Positions 7,570-14,987 of a DNA stretch of 64,000 nt are shown here, one piece after another. The stretch spans positions 1 to 64,000 of the forward strand of contig DASVUH010000013.1 of assembly GCA_036387135.1 (NCBI GenBank), given 5' to 3'. Source of the DNA: JALZCH01 sp036387135. GTDB taxonomy: Bacteria > Acidobacteriota > Blastocatellia > Pyrinomonadales > Pyrinomonadaceae. Under the pieces are notes generated by a model that had not been told where the DNA came from, ran no database searches, and worked only from the letters and a program-made list of their open reading frames with translations. Position numbers and translations under genes: made by a program. The stretch's first letter is position 1; each line of letters starts with the position of its first letter.

Positions 7570-8445
7570 ATGATGAATAATTTGAGCAACGGAAATTTTG
7601 AACGGCTTGTCGAGCAAATCACCGATGTCGTTTTATCAAAGCTAAACGGCTCGGCGCAAACCGAATGTTTCAGCTTTTGCGGTTCGGAAGAAATGCGGCG
7701 AATGGTTGACGCGGGGGCGGCGCGTGTCGGGCTTGTTCTGGGCGAAACGGCTTCTGCGCGCGATTGGGCGAGTTTGATTGACCACACGCTTTTAAAACCG
7801 GAAGCCTCCGCAGCAGACATTCGCAAATTATGCGAAGAAGCCGCTCAATTCGGTTTTGCGTCGGTTTGCGTCAATCCGTTCTGGGTAAAAACCTGCGCGA
7901 AAATTCTTAAAAACTCCGGCGTTCCGGTTTGCACTGTAATCGGTTTTCCTTTGGGCGCAAACGCAACTGACACAAAAGTTTACGAAACGCGCCGCGCAAT
8001 TTTCGACGGGGCGCGCGAGGTTGATATGGTCGTCAACGTCGGCGCTTTAAAATCGGGCGACGATTGCAGCGTCGAACGCGACATTCATCATGTCGTCGAA
8101 GCCGCGCACGAGGCGGAAATTATCTGCAAAGTCATTATCGAAACCGCGCTTTTAACCGACGAAGAAAAAGTGCGCGCGTGTCTCGCCGCAAAAGCCGCCG
8201 GAGCGGATTTCGTCAAAACCTCAACCGGATTTGCCAAAGGCGGCGCGACGGTCGAAGACATTGCGTTGATGCGAAGTGTTGTCGGCGCGGATTTGGGCGT
8301 TAAAGCGTCGGGCGGCGTAAAATCTCTGGAAGACGCGCGTGCGTTGGTCGAGGCGGGCGCAACCAGAATCGGCGCGAGCGTCGGCGTGAAAATCGCGCAG
8401 GAAGCGAGCGGAATTAAATCAACCGTTGTTGCCGGAAGTTATTAA
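7570..8445 (+). CDS. deoC: Deoxyribose-phosphate aldolase with N-terminal cargo-like extension
   Basis: A 291-aa class I aldolase that reversibly cleaves 2-deoxyribose 5-phosphate to acetaldehyde and glyceraldehyde 3-phosphate. The catalytic barrel starts near residue 66 (SLIDHTLLKPEAS). The Schiff-base Lys is K216 in FVKTSTGF, with EVDMVVN (Asp152) and VKASGGV (K245). Residues 1-65 exceed the usual DeoC: residues 10-25 (FERLVEQITDVVLSKL) form an amphipathic helix like a microcompartment encapsulation peptide, followed by a Cys-containing linker and MRRMVDAGAARVGL. RpiB in the same cluster has a comparable helix. The ATG ATG pair leaves the start ambiguous by one codon. No shell protein gene is in this window. 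Confidence 0.92.
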   Translation: MMNNLSNGNFERLVEQITDVVLSKLNGSAQTECFSFCGSEEMRRMVDAGAARVGLVLGETASARDWASLIDHTLLKPEASAADIRKLCEEAAQFGFASVCVNPFWVKTCAKILKNSGVPVCTVIGFPLGANATDTKVYETRRAIFDGAREVDMVVNVGALKSGDDCSVERDIHHVVEAAHEAEIICKVIIETALLTDEEKVRACLAAKAAGADFVKTSTGFAKGGATVEDIALMRSVVGADLGVKASGGVKSLEDARALVEAGATRIGASVGVKIAQEASGIKSTVVAGSY

Positions 8446-8474
8446 AATTTCCATTGTCTAAAAAACAAAAACGA

Positions 8475-8503
8475 AAAAGGCTTGCATTTTCAGCAAGCCT
8501 TTT
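8475..8503. terminator. Bidirectional terminator between deoC and OMP gene
   Basis: Arms AAAAGGCTTGC and GCAAGCCTTTT pair over 11 nt (8475-8485 and 8493-8503) with a 7-nt loop. A- and T-rich flanks serve both converging genes. Confidence 0.85.
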
Positions 8504-8513
8504 CAGATTCAAA

Positions 8514-9152
8514 TTAAAAGCGAAACCCAATACCTGCGCTGAATTGAAAAGAATGCCGCGTTGTTGCGGGAGTCCTAAAGGTATTAAGATTTCCATTTGC
8601 ATCAATAAAAAATGCGTCTTGCGAATTAAAGTGCGTAATCGTATCGCCGAAATCGAAACGGGTGATAAGTTTTTTTGTCGGATAAAATTCGACCACTCCG
8701 CCGACATCGGCTGTAAAATTCGTCGCGCCTTTATAGCGAAGCCGATTATTAAGATTAATATCAGTGCTGGATGGATTGAGTTCGGCTCTTCCCTGACTAT
8801 TGTAAATAAATCCGGGACGCGCTTTGGCAAAAACGCCGAATCTGTCCCAGCGTTTTCCGGCTTTAACGCCTATCAAAGCCTGCGCAGCGCTTCCTCTGAA
8901 TCGTCCCAGCGGAAAAATATTAACTTCCGATTCGATTGCCAGATGGCGATTTGCGTTGACGGTAAAACGTCCGCCAAAGCCGTTGTCATAGCCGCCGCCG
9001 AGCGCGGTATAATGCCCTCCGACTTCGTAACGCGAAACTTCTTCGTCGTTTTGCGTTTGAGTTTTATTTTCGGTTGCTGCGTTTTGCGCGAAATTCGTTT
9101 GGACAAGACACAGCAAGCCCAGCGCAGCGCAGATTAGTACGTGCTTCTTCAT
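8514..9152 (-). CDS. Outer-membrane beta-barrel protein
   Basis: A 212-aa protein. It has an N-terminal signal peptide (MKKHVLICAALGLLCLVQTNFA) and then alternating hydrophobic and polar strands rich in Gly and aromatic residues. The last residue is Phe after HSFQFSAGIGFRF, the classic C-terminal barrel signal for BAM. Size suggests an 8-stranded OmpA or porin-like barrel. An AGGAG ribosome site precedes the ATG. Function unknown; it converges with deoC across a shared terminator. Confidence 0.8.
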   Translation of the reverse strand: MKKHVLICAALGLLCLVQTNFAQNAATENKTQTQNDEEVSRYEVGGHYTALGGGYDNGFGGRFTVNANRHLAIESEVNIFPLGRFRGSAAQALIGVKAGKRWDRFGVFAKARPGFIYNSQGRAELNPSSTDINLNNRLRYKGATNFTADVGGVVEFYPTKKLITRFDFGDTITHFNSQDAFFIDANGNLNTFRTPATTRHSFQFSAGIGFRF

Positions 9153-9174
9153 AATTTCTCCTGGTTTTTTTTAG

Positions 9175-10308
9175 TTAGTTTTTAGGTAAAAGGCTGTCGA
9201 GCGAAGTCGCGCCGCCTGCCGCGACTCGTGTTGAACTTTCGTTTGGCGGGTTCAATTTTTTGCGTAATCTCGCCGCATCAATCGAGCCGCGCTTTTTGCT
9301 CATATCGAGGTCGAGCGGATTGTTTCTTTTTAAAGCCTCCATTGTTCGTTCGGACGCTTTTTCGATGGGAGATTTTTCAAAATCTTCGTTCGGTTTGATT
9401 TGAGTCAAAAGCGCGACGGCGGGCGGAATGTAATTCGGAACGTGCAAAATCCACAGCCGCCAGACGCCTTCAATCGGTAAAAATGCTTCGCTCGAAGTCC
9501 ATTGGTATTCATCATCGCCGAGTCGAAACGAAATTTTATTGCCGTGCAAAATTCCGATCCGGCGAAAATCGTAGCCTTCGCGCGGCTCAAGCGAAACCGC
9601 GAAAAATCCTTTTTCCGGGACATAAAACCAAAGCAGAGAACCGTCGTATCGCCGCATACGGTTTCCGACCGCGAAGCTGTCATCATTGATTTTCAGATAA
9701 GAACCGCGCGCGGCTAGATGGACATCTTTGAGCGTAAAATCTTTGACCGGAAATTCATTGAGCTTGTCGCGGTTTGCCGCCACTCGAACCCGGTCGGTAA
9801 TTTTAATACCCATCTGCTGATTAACGAGCAAATCGAGCGCGACCGTTTCACCGTCGGCGAGCGTTTGCGGCGCGGAAATCGGCGGCAATGTCAGCAAGCG
9901 AAAGCGAGGTTTTCCGTCTGAACCAGCCGGAAATTTGTCATTTAAAGCATCAAAGGCGGTTTCGGTTAAAGGCTCAAACGAGATGACGAACTTTGAATCA
10001 ATTTCGTTTCTTTTAACTTTTAAAGTGTAGCCGAACAAAACCCTGTTTATTTCGTCAAACAAAATTCGCTGAAAACCATTTTCCGAATTGATAACACGCT
10101 GCTTTAAATTCACTGCGCTAAACGCCGGAGCTTGAGAATTTTCCTGCAAAAAGGACATTTGCGGCTTAAAAGAGACGGCTCCCGCGCCATTTTGCAAATC
10201 AATGATAATTGTCTCGGAAAAGCCGGTTTGCGCGAACGATTTTGAAGAGAACGCAAAGCACAAAGCGAGCGCGAGAATGCAAAGAATTGTTAATTTTCTA
10301 TTTTCCAC
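9175..10308 (-). CDS. Secreted protein of unknown function, ECF operon third gene
   Basis: A 377-aa protein with a signal peptide (KLTILCILALALCFAFSSKSFA) and a mature region with no family I recognise. The frame is open upstream, but I choose the GTG at 10308: a GGAGGG lies about 9 nt upstream and the start overlaps the anti-sigma gene by 11 nt, indicating translational coupling. The mature part looks beta-rich (DIYEY-like and SFRLGDDEYQWTSSEAF segments), with a charged C-terminal tail of about 80 residues. Third gene of a sigma/anti-sigma operon, so it may be an effector or sensor for that pair; this is inference. Confidence 0.72.
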   Translation of the reverse strand: MENRKLTILCILALALCFAFSSKSFAQTGFSETIIIDLQNGAGAVSFKPQMSFLQENSQAPAFSAVNLKQRVINSENGFQRILFDEINRVLFGYTLKVKRNEIDSKFVISFEPLTETAFDALNDKFPAGSDGKPRFRLLTLPPISAPQTLADGETVALDLLVNQQMGIKITDRVRVAANRDKLNEFPVKDFTLKDVHLAARGSYLKINDDSFAVGNRMRRYDGSLLWFYVPEKGFFAVSLEPREGYDFRRIGILHGNKISFRLGDDEYQWTSSEAFLPIEGVWRLWILHVPNYIPPAVALLTQIKPNEDFEKSPIEKASERTMEALKRNNPLDLDMSKKRGSIDAARLRKKLNPPNESSTRVAAGGATSLDSLLPKN

Positions 10309-10975
10309 CGTATGCGCCCTCCGCAACAATTTTGGGTTCGACTTTCGCCGGCGGCTGAAATTCGGCAAGATTAAGAAGCGGCATTGTCGCTTCCGGCAGC
10401 TCTGCTTTGCGTTTCGCGCGAGCGGTAAATGCAGCCGAATTTTTAATCCCGCTCTCTCTCTGCGGAACATAAATTTTTTGCGTTACGACGCGATCACGCC
10501 AGACTGTTTTCTCCTGAACGACAATTTTTTCCCTGTCAACCGGGATGAGTTGAATCTGCGGCTCCGCAATAGTTTGAGTTGTCTGCGATTGCTCAGCAGG
10601 CAATCGCAAATTCAAAAACGCGGCGCTGACAAGCAAAACGGCAAACCCGGCGGCAACGGGAACGGGAATGCGAATCTGCGCCGCCAGAAATTTACGGCAG
10701 AAATCTGCGACAAAAGATTTTTTCGGCTGCGGCGAATCAACCGACATCAGCTTTCGGCTGAGATTAGCCTCGTAACTTTGCCAGTAATTTTCTTCCGGCA
10801 CGTCCAGCGCGGAAAATTTTTCGTATTCGGCGAAAGTTTTTTGCATTCCCGCGTATTCGGTTCGGCAAGCGTCGCAAAACCGAAGCTCACGCTGAAGGCG
10901 CGCCGTTTGCACCGCGTCCGCTTCACCGAAAAGCAAATCCAGAAGTTCTTCTTTAATGTTTTGACAGTTATGCAT
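10298..10975 (-). CDS. Anti-sigma factor (zinc-finger type)
   Basis: A 225-aa single-pass membrane protein. The N terminus has the anti-sigma zinc-finger pattern, with His2/Cys4 and RFCDAC near residues 32-37. A TM helix lies at about residues 102-122 (IPVPVAAGFAVLLVSAAFLNL), and a periplasmic C terminus follows. It starts 4 nt after the ECF sigma gene stop, the usual pair arrangement in which the membrane protein holds the sigma factor inactive. Its end overlaps the next gene by 11 nt. The signal sensed is unknown. Confidence 0.8.
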   Translation of the reverse strand: MHNCQNIKEELLDLLFGEADAVQTARLQRELRFCDACRTEYAGMQKTFAEYEKFSALDVPEENYWQSYEANLSRKLMSVDSPQPKKSFVADFCRKFLAAQIRIPVPVAAGFAVLLVSAAFLNLRLPAEQSQTTQTIAEPQIQLIPVDREKIVVQEKTVWRDRVVTQKIYVPQRESGIKNSAAFTARAKRKAELPEATMPLLNLAEFQPPAKVEPKIVAEGAYGGK

Positions 10976-10979
10976 TTTC

Positions 10980-11549
10980 TTAAACTTTCGTTTTTTGTTC
11001 GGTTAAATCATTTAAACCGAATTTTTCCCGTAATTTTTGCGTTGACCGAAAAAGCGATTTTTTTACAGTTCCGCTCGAACACTCCAATTCTTTGCCGATT
11101 TCTTCGCAAGTCATTCCTTCGTCGTATTTGAGCAGAAAAATCAGACGCTGCGGCGGAGTCAATTCAATTAAAAACCGCCGCACTTTTTCAACCAGAATTT
11201 TATCGTGCAAACGATTGGTAAAATCTTCGTGCCAGCCGTTGAGCGATTCAAAAGCCGCGTCTTCGATGTTTAATTCAATCTCCAAAACATTGGCTCGCTG
11301 ACTGTTTAAAAACGTCCGAATCGCAATCCGCCGCAGCCAGGTATAAAACTGCGCTTCGCCGCGAAAATCTTTGATAGCTTTAAAGGCTCTCAGCCAAACT
11401 TCCTGTGATAAATCTTCGGCATCTGCGGCGCTGTGCGTATAACGAAGCGCGAAAAGATGCAATCTGCGCCCGTAAATACGCGCTAATTCGCAAAATGCTT
11501 CGCGGTCGCCGCCTTGAGCTTTTTTTATGAGAGCGTTTTCGTTTGTCAC
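10980..11549 (-). CDS. ECF-family RNA polymerase sigma factor
   Basis: A 189-aa sigma-70 family protein of ECF size with only regions 2 and 4. Region 2 contains DAEDLSQEVWLRAFKAI and WLRRIAIRTFLNSQR. Region 4 contains LTPPQRLIFLLKYDEGMTCEEIGKELECSSGTVKKSLFRS, a helix-turn-helix that would read the -35 element. It is the first gene of a three-gene operon with its anti-sigma factor and a secreted protein, so it is probably autoregulated. I could not identify its promoter motif. Confidence 0.9.
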   Translation of the reverse strand: MTNENALIKKAQGGDREAFCELARIYGRRLHLFALRYTHSAADAEDLSQEVWLRAFKAIKDFRGEAQFYTWLRRIAIRTFLNSQRANVLEIELNIEDAAFESLNGWHEDFTNRLHDKILVEKVRRFLIELTPPQRLIFLLKYDEGMTCEEIGKELECSSGTVKKSLFRSTQKLREKFGLNDLTEQKTKV

Positions 11550-11637
11550 AAGAGAAAATTTGATTACCGTTTAAATAGACACGCGACGCTGTAATCCGGT
11601 TGGCGCGAACGAGGAATTATTTTTCAATGCAAGCAAA

Positions 11638-11688
11638 AATACGGCGGAGAATGAGAATTTGTTATCTCATTCTCCGCCGTATTTTTTA
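11638..11688. terminator. Strong terminator after TonB receptor gene
   Basis: A perfect 19-bp stem (11638-11656 with 11665-11683) with an 8-nt loop and T/A-rich flanks lies between the TonB receptor stop and the ECF operon start. Confidence 0.88.
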
Positions 11689-11709
11689 AGCGAAACTGCT
11701 TTTTCAGAT

Positions 11710-13932
11710 TTAGAAAAATCTGAAAGTGTAGCTCGCGCGAATTCCGCGTCCGGGTTCGGGCGCGAGGTCTTTGATGTATGAGAGATGATTGTAATACAGC
11801 TTGTCGGTCAGATTATTCGCGCTCAAACTGAAAATATGCGCGTAATGCTCGGTTCCGTAAGTGTAAGAAGCGTTGACGTTGAATAAACCGTAACCGGCGG
11901 TTGGCGTTTCGAGCGGAAAAATATCGCCGAGCGATTTTCTAGCCACAAACATTGTTTCGGGACGCACGCTCAAACCTTTGTATTTCAAATCAAGTCCGAT
12001 GCGCGCCCGCGCAGGCGTAATGCGCGGCAAAGGCGTGCCGTTCGTGAGTTTGGCGTTTACGATGTCACCCACGAAGAATGCGCCGACGTATTTGTTGATG
12101 TCGAAATTGACGCTCACATCAGCGCCGATGAAACGGCTGTCGTTCTGCAAATAACGGCGGACGAATAAATTATCTTCAATGTCCGGCACTCCGTTAGCAT
12201 CCTCGTCTTCGAGTGCTTGATAAATGAAATCGTTAATCCGGTAATAGAAAAATCCGCCGTCAAAACGCAGCCGCTTCGTGTTTTGTTTAAACGAAAATTC
12301 GATGCCGTTTGAACGCTCGCGCCGCAAATTTTCGTTGCCGATTTCAAACGATATGGTTCCAACGTGCGCTCCGTTGTTGTAAAGTTCTTCCAAAGCCGGA
12401 GCGCGATAAGAACTGTTGACATTTGTCACAAACGACGCGCCTTCCCACAAACGGAAACGCACGCCTGCCGCGCCGGAAAACCCTGTAAAACTGCGGTCGA
12501 GCAAATTTGCGCTCGCCGTGTCATAAGAATTGCGCTCCATGCGACCGCCGAACTGAAAAGCGACTCGCTTAAAGCCCAATTCTTCAAGCACAAAGACAGC
12601 GAAATTGTTTTGCCGGACGCGACCTTCAACCAGCGATTCTTCGCCGGTCGTCAAATAACTGCGGCGAAAACCTTCAAAACCGAAACGTCCGGTTAATTTG
12701 TTAAAAGGCTTTTGTTCAAACGTCGAACGATAAGAAAAAGTGTCATTGTCAAAAACCGTCCCGATTTCTTCTTCTTCCAATTCCTGGTGCTGATAATCGC
12801 TGTGATTAATCGCGAAATTCATCGCAGTAATCGGAGAATTCAAATCGTGCAGACCGCCGCGAAAACGCAGATTACGAGTCCGCGCGCGAATATCAATGTT
12901 TTCGTCGTTGCTCTCGCCGCCCGATTCAAAAAAACCGGCGAACGGAATTCCGTATCGGCGTTTGTCGTAATCGAAACCGGCTTGAAGAAAGCCTTTGTCG
13001 CCAAAATATCCGACTTTGCTAACCGTGTTCCAGTAACGCGAAGCCGAATTCGGAACTACGCCGAGCGGCGTATGATAATCGTCTTCGCGCTGCGCGGAAG
13101 CGCCGACGTTAAATAAAAACTTCTTGTAGCCGTATTCAATGTTGCCGTTCGCTCCGGCTTGCGAATTGACCGTACCGCCCAAGCCGCTAAAAAATCCGCG
13201 CAAACCTGTGTGCGAAGTGTTTTCATCGGATGTCACGGCGTTAACTACCCCGCCGATTGCGTTTGAACCGTAAAGCAGCGTCGCCGGACCTTTGACGACT
13301 TCCAATCTTTCCAGATTCAAAACGTCAATCGGCTCGCCGTGATCGCCGGATTGCGAACCGAGCGAACCAGTCCGCACGCCGTCCTGAGTTATCAAAACGC
13401 GGTCGCCGTCAAAACCTCTGACGACGGGGCGCGCCGAACCAGTTCCGAAAGAGCGTTTGCCGACGCCCGCCTCGCGCTCCAAAACTTCGCCGATTGAAGT
13501 GCTGGCTTGTTCGCGAATGCGAAGCTGGCTGACGGAATTCACCGATTGAAACGATTCAAAAACCGATTGCTGCTGTCCGGTTGCCGTTACCGTAACTTGT
13601 TCATTGACGCCCGCCAGCGAGAGCGCGAAATCAACGGTCGCAACCGCGCTGCCGACTAAAGCGACGTTGCGCGTTCTGTCGGAAAAACCTTCCGTGTGAA
13701 CCAGAATCGTGTAATTTCCCGGCGCGATGTTGGTAAATTCATAAACGCCGTTTGCGTCCGTGTTCGTCGTGCGGCGAAGCTGGACGATTTGCACCGAAGC
13801 GCCCGTGAGCGCGCTTCCTTCGGCTTCCGTCGTGACGCTTCCGCGAATCGTTCCGCCGGTTTGCGCGAAGACGGAAACGGTCGCGCTGAACACAAACAAA
13901 ACTGCAATAAAAAATCTCTGATAAAAACTCAT
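11710..13932 (-). CDS. TonB-dependent outer-membrane receptor
   Basis: A 740-aa receptor. In order: signal peptide to about residue 24, a carboxypeptidase-regulatory-like beta domain (about 27-110, GTIRGSVTTEAEGSALTGASV), a plug domain (about 130-240, with VLNLERLEVVKGPATLLYGSNAIGGVVN), and a 22-strand barrel ending in aromatic YTFRFF. The plug and barrel resemble siderophore or metal receptors, including His-containing loops, but the substrate is not determinable. The frame extends upstream; the ATG at 13932 with GGTGA upstream and a proper signal peptide is preferred. No TonB/ExbBD genes are nearby. Flanked by terminators, so monocistronic. Confidence 0.92.
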   Translation of the reverse strand: MSFYQRFFIAVLFVFSATVSVFAQTGGTIRGSVTTEAEGSALTGASVQIVQLRRTTNTDANGVYEFTNIAPGNYTILVHTEGFSDRTRNVALVGSAVATVDFALSLAGVNEQVTVTATGQQQSVFESFQSVNSVSQLRIREQASTSIGEVLEREAGVGKRSFGTGSARPVVRGFDGDRVLITQDGVRTGSLGSQSGDHGEPIDVLNLERLEVVKGPATLLYGSNAIGGVVNAVTSDENTSHTGLRGFFSGLGGTVNSQAGANGNIEYGYKKFLFNVGASAQREDDYHTPLGVVPNSASRYWNTVSKVGYFGDKGFLQAGFDYDKRRYGIPFAGFFESGGESNDENIDIRARTRNLRFRGGLHDLNSPITAMNFAINHSDYQHQELEEEEIGTVFDNDTFSYRSTFEQKPFNKLTGRFGFEGFRRSYLTTGEESLVEGRVRQNNFAVFVLEELGFKRVAFQFGGRMERNSYDTASANLLDRSFTGFSGAAGVRFRLWEGASFVTNVNSSYRAPALEELYNNGAHVGTISFEIGNENLRRERSNGIEFSFKQNTKRLRFDGGFFYYRINDFIYQALEDEDANGVPDIEDNLFVRRYLQNDSRFIGADVSVNFDINKYVGAFFVGDIVNAKLTNGTPLPRITPARARIGLDLKYKGLSVRPETMFVARKSLGDIFPLETPTAGYGLFNVNASYTYGTEHYAHIFSLSANNLTDKLYYNHLSYIKDLAPEPGRGIRASYTFRFF

Positions 13933-14034
13933 TTTGTCACCAATAAAAAAAGATAAACGTCGAATTATAAAGTTTGATGAAAAAAGCGTTATGCGGACAT
14001 TTGTTTTCAACAAACTGCTTTCTCGGTAAAACAA

Positions 14035-14063
14035 AAAGCCGCGCGCGGGAGACGAACGGCTTT
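14035..14063 (-). terminator. Terminator after LytTR regulator gene
   Basis: Arms AAAGCCG (14035-14041) and CGGCTTT (14057-14063). On the minus strand the stem is followed by TTTTTGTTTT. It separates the LytTR regulator from the TonB receptor. Confidence 0.65.
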
Positions 14064-14105
14064 CAAGTTTAGTTGCAAACGGTCTTTTCAGAGTTGTGAA
14101 AAACG

Positions 14106-14882
14106 TTAAAGCCGCAAAAGCTGTTCACGCAAAATCCTTGATTGTAAACGGCTGGCGGGGAGTTGTTGATTGTTTTTGAGCGTAACCAGATAAGTTCCGC
14201 CGGGCAGCGGCGAAATTTTCCGAATCATTTCCAGATTGCAAAGCGTGCCGCGCGAGAGACGAACAAATTTATCGGGCGCAAGCCGCGCTTCCAAATCTTT
14301 GAGGCGAAAATTTATCGTGTAGCGTTCGCTGCGAGCCGTCGTAATGTGCAGCAATTCGCCTTCGGCAACAATTGAAGCGACTTCTGCGACCGGCAACAAA
14401 ATTATTTCATCGCGCAGCCGAATCGGAATTCTTTCCAGAAAATCGCGCTTTCCGGTTTCCTCGATTGTCGCCGCAGCCGCTTGGAGATTTAACGATTCCT
14501 TTTCCCGAAAATCCGCCGTTTCGAGTCTTTCGTGCGCGCGGTTCAAGGTTTCGCGAAGTCTGGCGCGCTCGACGGGTTTGAGCAAATAATCAACCGCGTT
14601 GACTTCAAACGCCTGCACCGCAAATTCGTCATAAGCCGTGACGAACGCGACGAGGGGCAAAATGTTTTTACGAATCATTTTTACCGCTTCAAGCCCGCCG
14701 ACTTCGGGCATATTTAAATCGAGCAAAGCCAAATCCGGGCGCGTTTTTTCGATCAGCTCAACCGCTTCAGCGCCGTTTTCCGCTTCGCCGACAATTTCAG
14801 CGTCTTCAAAACCTGCGAGCAAATTTCGTAAAAAAGCTCTTGCCGGGCGTTCGTCGTCGGCAATTACAATTCGCAGTTTCAT
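14106..14882 (-). CDS. LytTR-family response regulator
   Basis: A 258-aa protein. The receiver domain occupies residues 1-120, with the phospho-acceptor Asp in RPDLALLDLNMPEVGG near residue 55, Thr in AFVTAYDEFAVQAFE and Lys in YLLKPV. A linker follows, and a C-terminal LytTR DNA-binding domain spans about residues 150-258 (LHITTARSERYTINFRLKDLEARL, FVRLSRGTLCNLEMIRKI). It is paired with the histidine kinase upstream on the same strand. A tandem-unit hairpin fills the gap between them. Target promoters are unknown. Confidence 0.92.
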   Translation of the reverse strand: MKLRIVIADDERPARAFLRNLLAGFEDAEIVGEAENGAEAVELIEKTRPDLALLDLNMPEVGGLEAVKMIRKNILPLVAFVTAYDEFAVQAFEVNAVDYLLKPVERARLRETLNRAHERLETADFREKESLNLQAAAATIEETGKRDFLERIPIRLRDEIILLPVAEVASIVAEGELLHITTARSERYTINFRLKDLEARLAPDKFVRLSRGTLCNLEMIRKISPLPGGTYLVTLKNNQQLPASRLQSRILREQLLRL

Positions 14883-14893
14883 TTCTGAATTTT

Positions 14894-14987
14894 ACCGCAG
14901 AGACGCAGAGACGCCGAGAAAACCAAAACAGAAAAGAAAGATATTCTCAAAACTTTTCTTCTCTCTGCGTCTCTGCGTCTCGGCGGT
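14894..14987. repeat. Inverted repeat filling the kinase/regulator gap
   Basis: Arms at 14894-14919 and 14962-14987 carry tandem GAGACGCA units and are complementary except at two positions; the loop is about 42 nt. The right arm ends directly at the TGA stop of the histidine kinase (14988-14990), and the left arm lies 11 nt before the regulator start. The same unit family occurs at 23401-23502. Confidence 0.85.

Noticed and set aside
5432..8445. Complete microcompartment operon
   Set aside because: No BMC-H or BMC-P shell protein gene is present in this window; only cargo-like enzymes are.
9780..9810. Possible tRNA T-arm (ACTCGAACCC)
   Set aside because: Lies inside a coding gene, without acceptor or anticodon stems.
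12114..12422. Additional minus-strand frame inside the TonB receptor gene
   Set aside because: Same-strand alternative frame within a strong coding gene; no ribosome site or motif.
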